NCBI RefSeq assembly: GCF_004570975.1
Contig: NZ_SPPC01000005.1
Coordinates: 235,634-299,633 of the forward strand
Source: Barnesiella sp. WM24
GTDB taxonomy: Bacteria; Bacteroidota; Bacteroidia; Bacteroidales; Muribaculaceae
Direction of reading: 5' to 3'
Length of the DNA stretch: 64,000 bases
The position numbers and the translations under genes are program-made. Every line of letters begins with the position of its first letter. Within the stretch, counting starts at the first letter, position 1. This document shows, piece by piece, positions 1-7,752 of the stretch. The notes below the pieces were generated by a model. The model did not search any database, had not been told where the DNA came from, and worked only from the letters and a program-made list of their open reading frames with translations.

Positions 1-347
1 CGTTAGCAGCGTTAGCGGCGACTCCGGGCATAGCCTTTGACTCGGCTGTCCATGACTTTGGCAACGTAAAGGAAGCGGCAGGGCCCGTAAGCCATGACTT
101 TGTAATCACCAACACAGGCGACGCCCCGCTCATCATCATATCGGCGACCACATCCTGCGGATGCACGACTCCCGAGATACCCAAGGAGCCTATCAAGCCG
201 GGAGCATCAGCCAAGATGAAAGTCACTTTCGACCCCCTCGGACGTCCGGGCGAATTTGAAAAAAACATCAAGGTGAAGACCAACATAAAAGGCAAGCGCC
301 CCACTCTTAAACTAAAAGGGTGTGTAATCCCTAAAAACAAGAAATAA
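1..347 (+). CDS. DUF1573 domain protein, C-terminal part (5' end outside window)
   Basis: The open frame runs from the window edge (first full codon at base 3) to the TAA at 345-347. It starts within what looks like the end of a signal peptide (LAALAATPGIAF). The body reads as one DUF1573 unit: an HDFG motif, a VITNTGDAPL strand, the CGCT signature and a VTFDPLGRPG turn, ending in a basic tail. DUF1573 proteins are small immunoglobulin-like domains exported by Bacteroidetes and their role is unknown. The stop lies 3 bp before the ATG of the next gene, which is a longer protein of the same family, so the two are co-transcribed and probably arose by duplication. The true start cannot be seen. 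Confidence 0.85.
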   Translation, partial: LAALAATPGIAFDSAVHDFGNVKEAAGPVSHDFVITNTGDAPLIIISATTSCGCTTPEIPKEPIKPGASAKMKVTFDPLGRPGEFEKNIKVKTNIKGKRPTLKLKGCVIPKNKK

Positions 348-350
348 ACG

Positions 351-1430
351 ATGGAGATCCGTTACATACTATTGTCAGCCGGCATCCTTGCAGCCTCGAT
401 GCCTGCCGTTGCCGGTCCTGTAGCCCGATGGAAAAGCGTCAGCCACGACTTCGGCGCATTTGACGAGGACATGGGAAAGGTATCATCCGATTTCGTGGTT
501 GTCAACGACGGCGACGCCCCGCTCATGATATATGCCGCCCGCGCGTCATGTGGCTGCACTGTCCCGAGCTTTACTTCCGACCCCGTGGCTCCGGGCGACA
601 GCGCGGTCATAAAAGTGACATATGACCCGACAGGACGCCCCGGCAAATTCTCCAAAAAGGTAAAGGTAGAGACCAACTGCGACCCTGCACAGAACATATT
701 GACCATAAACGGAGTGGTGATAGGCGCGTCCAATACGTTGCGCGCACGTTTCCCGGTAGAGGTGGGCAATCTGAAACTGCGCAACAAGTCGGTCGCATTC
801 GGTGACATAAACAAAGGCAACACCAAGACGGCGTTTCTTGACGGATATAACCAGAGCAATGACACCATACGCCCTGTCGTGACCGGACTTCCGCCCCACA
901 TCACTGTGACCACAAGCCCCGAGGCGGTGCCACCCGGCGAGCAGGTCACATTTACATTTTTCTACAACTCGGCACGCACATCGGACTGGGGGCTTACCTC
1001 CGACGAAGTATCGGTGACCCCCGCCGCGGGAAGCGCGGAGTCACAGCCGGTCGACCTCATCGCGGTGGTCAACGAAGACTTCTCGCGCATGGCTCCCGAA
1101 AAGCGCGAACGTGCCCCGAAGATAGCCCTCTCTTCAACGTCGATTGACCTTGGACAAGTAGCTGTCGGCACCCGCAACGAGGAGGAAATTATAATAGAGA
1201 ATTTCGGCAAAGACCCGCTTGTCATCCGCAAGGTAGCCTCTCTCGACCCCGCCGTGCAGGCGTCGGTCAACAAGACCGAGGTAAAGGGCGGCTCAAATGC
1301 CCGGATAAAAGTGAAAGTCGACACTCGCAAAGTCGAAGGCGACATAGTCAACGCCCGCATAACAGTAATCACCAATGACCCCGACCGACCGGTTTCCAAC
1401 ATCCGCGTGGTCGGAGAATTACTAAAATAG
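351..1430 (+). CDS. Exported DUF1573 protein with two or more Ig-like units
   Basis: A 359-residue protein with an N-terminal signal peptide (about residues 1-21, ending MPAVAG). Residues about 25-125 form a full DUF1573 unit with HDFG, VVNDGDAPL, SCGCTVP and TYDPTGRPGKF. A second region from about 255 to 359 repeats the pattern (IDLGQVAVG, IENFGKDPL, ending in NIRVVGEL) but lacks the CGCT cysteines. The middle (about 135-245) looks like another divergent beta-sandwich. The protein is probably periplasmic or surface-located; its biochemical role is unknown. It is 3 bp downstream of another DUF1573 gene and 10 bp upstream of meaB, so the three probably share a transcript, although no functional link with MeaB is evident. 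Confidence 0.88.
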   Translation: MEIRYILLSAGILAASMPAVAGPVARWKSVSHDFGAFDEDMGKVSSDFVVVNDGDAPLMIYAARASCGCTVPSFTSDPVAPGDSAVIKVTYDPTGRPGKFSKKVKVETNCDPAQNILTINGVVIGASNTLRARFPVEVGNLKLRNKSVAFGDINKGNTKTAFLDGYNQSNDTIRPVVTGLPPHITVTTSPEAVPPGEQVTFTFFYNSARTSDWGLTSDEVSVTPAAGSAESQPVDLIAVVNEDFSRMAPEKRERAPKIALSSTSIDLGQVAVGTRNEEEIIIENFGKDPLVIRKVASLDPAVQASVNKTEVKGGSNARIKVKVDTRKVEGDIVNARITVITNDPDRPVSNIRVVGELLK

Positions 1431-1440
1431 CAACCCGCAC

Positions 1441-2535
1441 ATGACACAACATCATCATATCGAGAACGACGAAAAATACAACGGACTGACAGTTAACAGC
1501 GGCGTGACGCAACCGCCGTCGGTCAACCCGTATATGAAACCACGCAAGCGCAAGCCGCTCCCCTCGGCTGGAGAGCTCGTGGAGGGAATCCTGAAAGGCG
1601 ACGTGACTACACTCAGCCGCGCCGTGACTCTCGTGGAAAGCCTGTCGCCCGACCACCAGACAATCGCGCAGGAAGTAATCGAGAAGTGTCTGCCCTATTC
1701 CGGCAATTCGAGACGCATAGGCATAACCGGTGTGCCCGGTGCAGGAAAGTCCACCTCGATTGATGTATTCGGGCTTCATGTGCTTAAAGACGGAGGCAAG
1801 CTTGCCGTACTTGCCATCGACCCGTCAAGCGAGCGCACAAAAGGCTCCATACTCGGCGACAAGACCCGCATGGAAAAACTCGCCATCCACCCCTCGGCGT
1901 TCATTCGTCCCAGCCCCTCGGCGGGAAGCCTCGGAGGAGTGGCAAGAAAGACAAGAGAGACAATAGTGTTATGTGAGGCGGCAGGGTACAACAATATATT
2001 TGTCGAGACCGTAGGTGTGGGACAGAGCGAGACAGCCGTCCACTCGATGGTCGACTTCTTCCTGCTTATACAGCTCGCAGGCACAGGCGACGAGCTGCAG
2101 GGCATAAAGCGAGGCATAATGGAGATGGCCGACGGCATTGTCATCAACAAAGCCGACGGCGACAACATAGACCGCGCCCGGCTCGCCCAGGCTCAGTTCA
2201 GGAGCGCGTTACACCTCTTCCCCCCTACACTGTCGGGATGGATGCCGGAGGTGCTTTGCTATTCAGGCTACTACGAACTTGGTATTCCCGAAGTGTGGGA
2301 AATGATTGACCGCTACTTCAAGTTTGTCGTTGAAAACGGCTATTTCGAGCGCAAGCGTCAGGAGCAGGCGCGCTACTGGATGTATGAAACCATCGACGAG
2401 AAACTGCGCCGGCATTTTTACGCCAATCCGGAAGTAGAGGCGATGCTCCGCGAGAAGGAGACACGTGTGCTCTCCAACCAGCAGAGCTCATTCACTGCAG
2501 CGCGCGACGTGCTTGACTTCTATTTCAGTCATTAG
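1441..2535 (+). CDS. meaB: Methylmalonyl-CoA mutase-associated GTPase MeaB
   Basis: A 364-residue G3E-family GTPase. MeaB protects and reloads the adenosylcobalamin-dependent methylmalonyl-CoA mutase, which Bacteroidetes use to make propionate from succinate. The Walker A motif GVPGAGKS is at residues 97-104, the family signature AIDPSS at about 125-130, the switch sequence ETVGVGQSE at about 189-197 and the NKAD guanine-recognition motif at 236-239. Length is near normal for the family, with an extra polar N-terminal stretch of about 30 residues. The mutase subunits are not in this window. The stop codon overlaps by 4 bp the stop of the small gene on the opposite strand. Confidence 0.95.
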   Translation: MTQHHHIENDEKYNGLTVNSGVTQPPSVNPYMKPRKRKPLPSAGELVEGILKGDVTTLSRAVTLVESLSPDHQTIAQEVIEKCLPYSGNSRRIGITGVPGAGKSTSIDVFGLHVLKDGGKLAVLAIDPSSERTKGSILGDKTRMEKLAIHPSAFIRPSPSAGSLGGVARKTRETIVLCEAAGYNNIFVETVGVGQSETAVHSMVDFFLLIQLAGTGDELQGIKRGIMEMADGIVINKADGDNIDRARLAQAQFRSALHLFPPTLSGWMPEVLCYSGYYELGIPEVWEMIDRYFKFVVENGYFERKRQEQARYWMYETIDEKLRRHFYANPEVEAMLREKETRVLSNQQSSFTAARDVLDFYFSH

Positions 2536-2744
2536 TCATCGTCCCAGTCATCATCATGATGGTGATGCTTGTGTTTCTTATGCTTATGTTTTTTGGGCTT
2601 CTTATGCTTGTAATGATGGTGACCATCATAGCCATACTCACTGCCTACACCCCAGTATCCGTGGAGTGTCTCGCAGGAAGTCAGTCCGGTGGAGCCTGCA
2701 AGCAGTATCGCGGCAAGCAGCCACGCAAGATGCTTTCTTTTCAT
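2532..2744 (-). CDS. Tiny His/Lys/Asp-rich lipoprotein
   Basis: A 70-residue protein starting at the ATG at 2744; a longer reading to 2813 begins upstream of the obvious signal peptide. The N-terminus MKRKHLAWLLAAILLAGSTG leads to a lipobox-like LTSC. After about 20 residues the chain becomes a run of histidine and lysine with HHH and HHHH tracts, ending in DDDWDDD. The lipoprotein reading is clear. Metal binding (zinc, nickel or copper) by the histidine/aspartate tail is an inference from composition only. The 3' end overlaps the stop of meaB by 4 bp, so the genes converge. A low-complexity tail of this kind could also be an unfolded surface linker. Confidence 0.7.
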   Translation of the reverse strand: MKRKHLAWLLAAILLAGSTGLTSCETLHGYWGVGSEYGYDGHHHYKHKKPKKHKHKKHKHHHHDDDWDDD

Positions 2745-2815
2745 ATCAGTATAAATAAAAGCTGAGACGTTATAGTCTATTATACGTCTGAAAGCAATGT
2801 TTTGTTTACTCAAAG

Positions 2816-3460
2816 ATGAACGATTATCCGGAAATCCGGTCCACAGCCGACGGCTCGCCTACCCTTTATCTGCCGGAAATGGACGAGCATTACCATTCAG
2901 TCAAAGGCGCCTTGACCGAGAGCCGGCATGTATATGTCGACTCTGCGCTCCGTCACCGCGCCGCCCGCCTATCCGCCGGCGAGCCGCTACGGCTCCTTGA
3001 GATAGGCTACGGCACAGGGCTCAACGCCGCGCTCTCGGAAGCCGCGCAATGCTGCCGGCTTCACTATATATCGCTTGAACTCCACCCGCTGGAGCCGGAG
3101 AGCGTGCCCGACTATGGCGTGGCGTCGCTGAAGGTCATGAACAACGCGGCCTGGGACACTCCGGTGGAAATATCGCCGCTGTTCACTCTTGAGAAACGCC
3201 GCGCCGACTTCCTGCGCGCCACGCTGCCGGCAGGCATCGATGTGGTCTACTTTGACGCTTTCGCTCCGGAGAAGCAGCCCGAAATGTGGACCGTCGACTC
3301 TCTGCGGCGCGTTGTCGACGTGATGAATCCGGGAGCCGTACTCACCACCTATTGCGCCAAAGGAAGTGTGCGCCGCATGTTGCAGTCGCTTGGACTGACT
3401 GTCGAACGGCTTCCGGGTCCTCCCGGAGGCAAACGCGAGATACTACGCGCCACCCTGTGA
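2816..3460 (+). CDS. mnmD: tRNA U34 methyltransferase MnmD (MnmC-like, methyltransferase domain only)
   Basis: A 214-residue SAM-dependent methyltransferase of the MnmC N-terminal/DUF752 type. Members methylate the 5-aminomethyl group on the wobble uridine of tRNAs to give mnm5(s2)U. The N-terminus has the family's substrate-side motif (DGSPTLYLP, then HYHSVKGALTES). The SAM-binding motif LEIGYGTGLN is at 61-70, and the late signature DAFAPEKQPEMW is at 147-158. The FAD-dependent oxidase half of enterobacterial MnmC is absent, as is usual outside Proteobacteria. The gene sits 49 bp upstream of the carbonic anhydrase start and on the same strand. Confidence 0.93.
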   Translation: MNDYPEIRSTADGSPTLYLPEMDEHYHSVKGALTESRHVYVDSALRHRAARLSAGEPLRLLEIGYGTGLNAALSEAAQCCRLHYISLELHPLEPESVPDYGVASLKVMNNAAWDTPVEISPLFTLEKRRADFLRATLPAGIDVVYFDAFAPEKQPEMWTVDSLRRVVDVMNPGAVLTTYCAKGSVRRMLQSLGLTVERLPGPPGGKREILRATL

Positions 3461-3509
3461 CTTTTATTTTAATAGATAAGTGCTTATTTTTACGGAAAAA
3501 TCAGGAATT

Positions 3510-4055
3510 ATGATTGAAGAGATACTTAAACACAACAGAGATTTTGTCGAGTCAAAGAACTACCAACGATTCGTGACCTCAAAATTTCCCGACAAGAAGA
3601 TAGCCATAGTAACGTGTATGGACACCCGCCTTATCGAGCTGCTTCCCGCGGCGCTCGGCATTCGCAACGGCGACGTCAAAATCATCAAAAACGCAGGCGG
3701 CACAATCACCAACCCGTTTGACTCCACCATGCGTTCGCTGCTCGTAGCCGTGTATGAGCTTGGTGTCAACGAAATAATGGTAATCGGTCACACCGGCTGC
3801 GGAGTGCAGGGCATGAATGCCGAGGAGATGCTCGACCTCATGAGGGAGAGAGGCGTAAGCGAAGAGCACATCACGCTCATGAAACACTGCGGCATAGACC
3901 TCGCGGGATGGCTCCACGGATTTGAAGAAACCGATACAGCGGTCAAAGAGACCGTCGACCTCATCCGCAACCATCCGCTGATGGCTGCCGACGTCAGAGT
4001 AGCCGGCTACATCATGGACTCGCTCACAGGCGAGCTGCATGTAATCGGCGACTGA
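3510..4055 (+). CDS. Beta-class carbonic anhydrase
   Basis: A 181-residue protein when started at the ATG at 3510. A GTG at 3480 would add ten residues that do not look like part of the family. The zinc and catalytic residues are clear: C36-x-D38-x-R40 in TCMDTR, and H94-x-x-C97 in GHTGCG. The enzyme interconverts CO2 and bicarbonate in the cytoplasm. That suits an organism with biotin-dependent carboxylation chemistry, one component of which (OadA type) is encoded a few kilobases away. The length matches the short YtiB/Can-like bacterial branch. A strong hairpin follows the gene. Confidence 0.94.
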   Translation: MIEEILKHNRDFVESKNYQRFVTSKFPDKKIAIVTCMDTRLIELLPAALGIRNGDVKIIKNAGGTITNPFDSTMRSLLVAVYELGVNEIMVIGHTGCGVQGMNAEEMLDLMRERGVSEEHITLMKHCGIDLAGWLHGFEETDTAVKETVDLIRNHPLMAADVRVAGYIMDSLTGELHVIGD

Positions 4056-4122
4056 CCCCTATCGGCACAACAAGCATCATATATACAGCACAGTATACAC
4101 TGATACACAAAAGTGCCACAAA

Positions 4123-4158
4123 AAAAGGATGATGCGCTGTAAAGCACACCATCCTTTT
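4123..4158. terminator. Bidirectional intrinsic terminator
   Basis: The arms AAAAGGATG (4123-4131) and CATCCTTTT (4150-4158) pair perfectly, with a partly paired 18-nt centre. An A-run lies on the left and T's on the right, so it can stop transcripts from both the carbonic anhydrase gene (plus) and the lipoprotein gene at 4181 (minus), which converge here. Confidence 0.75.
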
Positions 4159-4180
4159 ACCTTCGTCTTACCGGAAATCT

Positions 4181-4612
4181 CTATTTCGTAGTCACAACAA
4201 GCGTAAGCACTCGACCGGCTTCCGAATAATGGTCGGTCGCAAGCACTCCCGTGCAAGAGACAGTTTTTCCGTCAACGGTCTTCTCTCCCGTAATCTCGTA
4301 ACCGGCGTCATGAGTGTCATCGCCCGAGGGGAGCGCGGCAATTGCAACATCTACCGACAGCGAACCGATACCCGGCACGATGCTGTTAAGAGCCATGACT
4401 CCCTTGCTTTGATCTTCAGTGTCAACAGTCAGCTTAACCTCTCCTGAAGTAACGGAAGCTCCATCAACTGTACACACAAGCGACTGACTTCCACCGGGAG
4501 TAAATGTGCCGGAAAGGTAACTTACGTAGTAGGGGCCATCATCGTCCTTACTGCAAGAATATACAAGACAGCCCAGCAATGCGACCACTAATAATAAACT
4601 AAATTTTTTCAT
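4181..4612 (-). CDS. Small hypothetical lipoprotein
   Basis: A 143-residue protein with a lipoprotein signal: MKKFSLLLVVALLGCLVYSC, then SKDDD, which fits an Asp-rich surface export signal of the kind seen after the lipid-bearing cysteine in Bacteroidetes. The mature part is rich in beta-branched residues and alternating strands (SLVCTVDGASV, GEVKLTVDTEDQ, VSCTGVLA), which suggests a single beta-sandwich or lipocalin-like barrel. I do not recognise a named family. A good -7 box lies 35 bp upstream of the start, and the gene ends at a shared convergent terminator, so it is probably monocistronic. Confidence 0.75.
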   Translation of the reverse strand: MKKFSLLLVVALLGCLVYSCSKDDDGPYYVSYLSGTFTPGGSQSLVCTVDGASVTSGEVKLTVDTEDQSKGVMALNSIVPGIGSLSVDVAIAALPSGDDTHDAGYEITGEKTVDGKTVSCTGVLATDHYSEAGRVLTLVVTTK

Positions 4613-4646
4613 ACCTAATAATATTAATTATTAATCAATGTTTTCG

Positions 4647-4654
4647 CAAAGGTA
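4647..4654 (-). promoter_or_regulatory. -7 box for the 4181-4612 lipoprotein gene
   Basis: On the minus strand the bases read TACCTTTG, matching the Bacteroidetes consensus TAnnTTTG. A T-rich stretch stands about 18-20 bp upstream, in place of a clean TTTG -33 box. The leader would be about 30 nt. The rest of the AT-rich gap 4613-4844 shows nothing else recognisable. Confidence 0.55.
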
Positions 4655-4844
4655 AAGACAATAACAGACTAAAATCGTCATTTGACAATTGTTTTTTCTT
4701 ATCACATACACACTCAACAGACTTATATTCAATAAGTTACCGCGACAAGAAATTCAAGTTTGTTATCACGTACTATTTAGTTGATTATCAACGCATTACA
4801 AAATTTCCAATAGCTAACTTCCGAATTACCTATAAATCAACAGC

Positions 4845-6527
4845 TTAAAACATTGACAAAAACAAATCTTTATCAGGAACATCTGAAGACATTATTTTAG
4901 CCTTCAAACGAGTTCGTTTATTATAGTAATTCCCAATCGTAATATTCATAAATAAACAAATTGAACGAAGGGACAAACCGGCAAACATATACACGAGAAA
5001 CTTAATGTCAGTCTCTTTCATTTTTGGAAATTGACTTCTCAATTTTGAGATAACATTGAATCGAAATTTATTGACCAACCCTTCAAGTTCATTTATATAT
5101 TTGGGATTTCGCATTGCCTCTATATTTTTCATGACCTCCAAATATAGATAATGCTTTACTTTATCACTATTCATATTTTCAAAATACTGATAACAAATGT
5201 CATCAATAATCTTGAACTGCGCACCATACATAGTTTCAACCCCTAAATACAAATTAACAAGCTCCTTTTGCTGCTCATCTAATTTTTCCTTCATTGCTGA
5301 GATTAAATCCTTCTGATAAAACACCGTTTTAGAAAATTCTTCTGCCTCACTCATTATTCTACCTATCTCACGGTTCTTTCGTCTAATTCTGTATCTAAAG
5401 AACAGTATCAATATTATCAAAATGAATACAGCACATCCTATCGCTAAAACAGCATATGTCAACAATGACTTTCTATCTTTTTCAATTCTCTTTGCTTCCT
5501 GTGAATAATAATTGTATTGAGCACGCATTACTGATTGCCTCAACACTTCTCCAATAATTGAATCCTGATGTATATTGGCATTTCTAAGTCTCTCAAATGC
5601 AGACTTAAAATCTCCTTTATCCTCATAATAACTTATCCACGCAAGATCAATTGCCAGCGCATTATTATCAAAATCAGTTTTATTCATTTTTGCCAAATAA
5701 TATTTGACAGAATCAGTATTCCCAAAATACAAATGGCACTTTATCAGATTCAAATAATTTCCGGCACTTAGATAATCACAATTAAGCCGTTTTAATGAAT
5801 CAATTTTCATTAAAGCCTCATCATAATGTCCAAGCTGCACAAGCGGCGATATCGCTGCATCGATGCGGTCTGTCTTAAAATCGCTATTTATGTCATTATC
5901 ACTACCTAACGAATCGAGTATTTCGATACATTTTTCCGGCATTCCAATATCAGTATATGCCGTAGCCAAGTCAAGCAAAGACCATAAATAATAATCGCTA
6001 TCAGGCACTTTCTTAAAATTCGCCACAGCCAATTTCCTACAGCGAACCTGCTCTTCCGCATTATACGTTGAATTATACAAATCACCCATTGTTGTATAAA
6101 TACGTCCAAGATAAAAATAATCATCAAGCTCAAAAGCAATCTTCTCTGCTTTTGAAAGGTTCACAATGCAATTAGAATAATCAGCAACATTATATTGCAC
6201 CACCCCTTGATAAAACAGCGCCATCATGCGGTGGCGTTCATCGCCGTGGCGGTTATAGTAGTCGGTGGCGATTGAGATGAGTGAGTCGGAGGTGATGTTG
6301 ATGTAATTTTTGTCATAAGCCCGGGAAAGCAGAAGAGCGTGACGCGCCTGTTGCTCGCCGGAGAGGCGCGACCCGTCGACCGATTCAAGTATTGACAGGG
6401 CGCTGTCGGGGCGCTCAGTCATCAGGCTCTCGGCAGTGGCGAGGAGGGTTGAACAATTATCGCTGCATGACGCCGTAACGAGGCTTATCAGCAATGAAGC
6501 GACAAGTATAGCGAAGAGTGATCTCAT
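4845..6527 (-). CDS. Membrane TPR regulator with C-terminal HTH-like domain
   Basis: A 560-residue protein from the ATG at 6527 (the longer frame to 6536 would need a TTG). It begins with a lipoprotein-type signal (LVTASC) followed by tetratricopeptide-like helices over about residues 25-330 (for example DSALSILESV, YQGVVQYNVADYSNCI). A single transmembrane segment at about 345-365 (LLTYAVLAIGCAVFILIILI) is followed by a basic RYRIRRKN and a coiled coil. The end resembles a LuxR-type helix-turn-helix (MKETDIKFL, AGLSLRSICLFMNI, NYYNKRTRLKAKI). The same architecture recurs at 50609-52261. These are probably signal-transducing membrane regulators; the ligand is unknown. Base composition changes sharply inside the gene, from GC-rich in the first 100 codons to AT-rich afterwards. 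Confidence 0.8.
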   Translation of the reverse strand: MRSLFAILVASLLISLVTASCSDNCSTLLATAESLMTERPDSALSILESVDGSRLSGEQQARHALLLSRAYDKNYINITSDSLISIATDYYNRHGDERHRMMALFYQGVVQYNVADYSNCIVNLSKAEKIAFELDDYFYLGRIYTTMGDLYNSTYNAEEQVRCRKLAVANFKKVPDSDYYLWSLLDLATAYTDIGMPEKCIEILDSLGSDNDINSDFKTDRIDAAISPLVQLGHYDEALMKIDSLKRLNCDYLSAGNYLNLIKCHLYFGNTDSVKYYLAKMNKTDFDNNALAIDLAWISYYEDKGDFKSAFERLRNANIHQDSIIGEVLRQSVMRAQYNYYSQEAKRIEKDRKSLLTYAVLAIGCAVFILIILILFFRYRIRRKNREIGRIMSEAEEFSKTVFYQKDLISAMKEKLDEQQKELVNLYLGVETMYGAQFKIIDDICYQYFENMNSDKVKHYLYLEVMKNIEAMRNPKYINELEGLVNKFRFNVISKLRSQFPKMKETDIKFLVYMFAGLSLRSICLFMNITIGNYYNKRTRLKAKIMSSDVPDKDLFLSMF

Positions 6528-6553
6528 GAAAGGCAAAACAAGGAAAAAAACGA

Positions 6554-6593
6554 CAGAGCGGGCAAATTCCCGGCAAAGGGAATGCCCGCTCTG
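6554..6593 (-). terminator. Intrinsic terminator of rpmE2
   Basis: Arms CAGAGCGGGC and GCCCGCTCTG enclose an inner ATTCCC/GGGAAT stem. In minus orientation a run of seven T's follows (plus-strand A-run at 6544-6550). It lies between L31 and the TPR regulator gene, so the regulator probably needs its own promoter or read-through. Confidence 0.85.
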
Positions 6594-6615
6594 TAAAAGG
6601 TCAAGAAAGGAATTA

Positions 6616-6873
6616 TTACTTAACTTTCTTACGGTTACCGTAACGGCTCATGAACTTGTCAACGCGACCTGCAGTGTCGACGAGCTTCTGCTTGCCGGTG
6701 AAGAACGGGTGAGAAGAGCTGGTGATTTCAAGCTTTACCAGCGGATAGGTAACACCGTCAACTTCGATAGTTTCCTTAGCTGCCACAGTCGAACGAGTGA
6801 TAAAAATCTCTTCGTTTGACATATCCTTAAACACTACTTCACGGTAGTTTGAGGGATGAAGTCCTTCTTTCAT
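6616..6873 (-). CDS. rpmE2: 50S ribosomal protein L31, type B
   Basis: An 85-residue protein beginning [10 protein letters not shown] and containing [15 protein letters not shown] and VDKFMSRYG, all typical of L31. It contains no cysteine, so it is the zinc-free (type B) form. L31 sits at the subunit bridge of the large ribosomal subunit. The gene has its own promoter about 75 bp upstream and a strong terminator, as expected of a monocistronic ribosomal gene. Confidence 0.96.
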   Translation of the reverse strand: MKEGLHPSNYREVVFKDMSNEEIFITRSTVAAKETIEVDGVTYPLVKLEITSSSHPFFTGKQKLVDTAGRVDKFMSRYGNRKKVK

Positions 6874-6947
6874 ATCGGTTTATTTTTATATATATTATTC
6901 AAACAGTTCAAAATCACGCTGGTAAGGCGTAAATCTGTAATGGCTTG

Positions 6948-6978
6948 CAAATTTACACATTTCCGCGCACCTGACAAA
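6948..6978 (-). promoter_or_regulatory. Promoter of rpmE2
   Basis: On the minus strand a TTTG (6975-6978) is followed after 19 bp by TAAATTTG (6948-6955), an almost ideal Bacteroidetes sigma-ABfr promoter. The transcript would start near 6941, giving a leader of about 65-70 nt. Confidence 0.8.
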
Positions 6979-7032
6979 ACTTTCCATGCTATTTTTAGCT
7001 ATAATTCAGTCAAATCAGGTTGAAATCAGGGT

Positions 7033-7512
7033 TCAGAGGTCGTGGCACATCCCGAAATAGTCGGAAATAAGGTCAAAGTCGATACGATTAAACAGCTCGT
7101 CGTTGTCGATATTGCGCACATCATAGAGATAGCTGTCGAGCACCTCAAGATAAAACATCGCAACCTTGTCGGTCTCTCTCACCCGCTTTTCACGTGGCGC
7201 AATCTCGCGCCATATCGCGTCAATGCCCCGCGCCGCCTCAAGCATCAGGGCGCGGTTGGCTTGCGAATAGGTAGCGACGGCATCCCTCACCAGCCATGCT
7301 ATCACCTCATTGTAAAGCTTCAGAGCCTTTGCCTTGTGGCCAGCCGAGTGGCATATCCGCGCCACGTTAAGCAGCCGCTTAGCCTTGTCGGCAACATTTT
7401 TAACACCCTTGACATCCTCAAGCACCTCGTTAACGAGGTAGTCAACTGTCACTGCATCGATTGACGACACCTTGCCGTCAGGATTGCATCTAAGCACTTT
7501 TGAATAGCTCAT
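7033..7512 (-). CDS. Hypothetical helical protein
   Basis: A 159-residue protein when started at the ATG at 7512 (MSYSKVL); the longer frame would start with TTG. It has no signal peptide or membrane segment. The sequence is mostly alpha-helical, with a TPR-like centre (AKRLLNVARICHSAGHKAKA, then LKLYNEVIAWL) and an acidic C-terminal part (DNDELFNRIDFDLISDYF). I do not recognise a family. It stands alone, with about 150 bp free on one side and 240 bp on the other. Nothing in the context suggests a role. Confidence 0.65.
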   Translation of the reverse strand: MSYSKVLRCNPDGKVSSIDAVTVDYLVNEVLEDVKGVKNVADKAKRLLNVARICHSAGHKAKALKLYNEVIAWLVRDAVATYSQANRALMLEAARGIDAIWREIAPREKRVRETDKVAMFYLEVLDSYLYDVRNIDNDELFNRIDFDLISDYFGMCHDL

Positions 7513-7619
7513 AGTCTGCAAAATTTAGAGATTAATGAAAATAAGTTACTGTACTCTTTTCTCATCTCAACCGACTGTGCATCAATCGCCTATATCGCCA
7601 CACGGATATACACAAAAAG

Positions 7620-7667
7620 ACGCAACAATCCCGTCGAGCGCCCCGCAGGGCTGTGAGATTGTTGCGT
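7620..7667 (-). terminator. Intrinsic terminator of the oadA-type gene
   Basis: Arms ACGCAACAATC and GATTGTTGCGT pair perfectly over 11 bp. On the minus strand the hairpin is followed by CTTTTTG. It lies about 85 bp past the stop of the carboxyltransferase gene and upstream of nothing else on that strand until 7512. Confidence 0.75.
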
Positions 7668-7752
7668 TATAAGGATGTCAATTATGTCAATTCATGTCGC
7701 AAATATAGCGACAATCACCGATATTCTCCAAATAAAACGGGAGAAAATTTTA

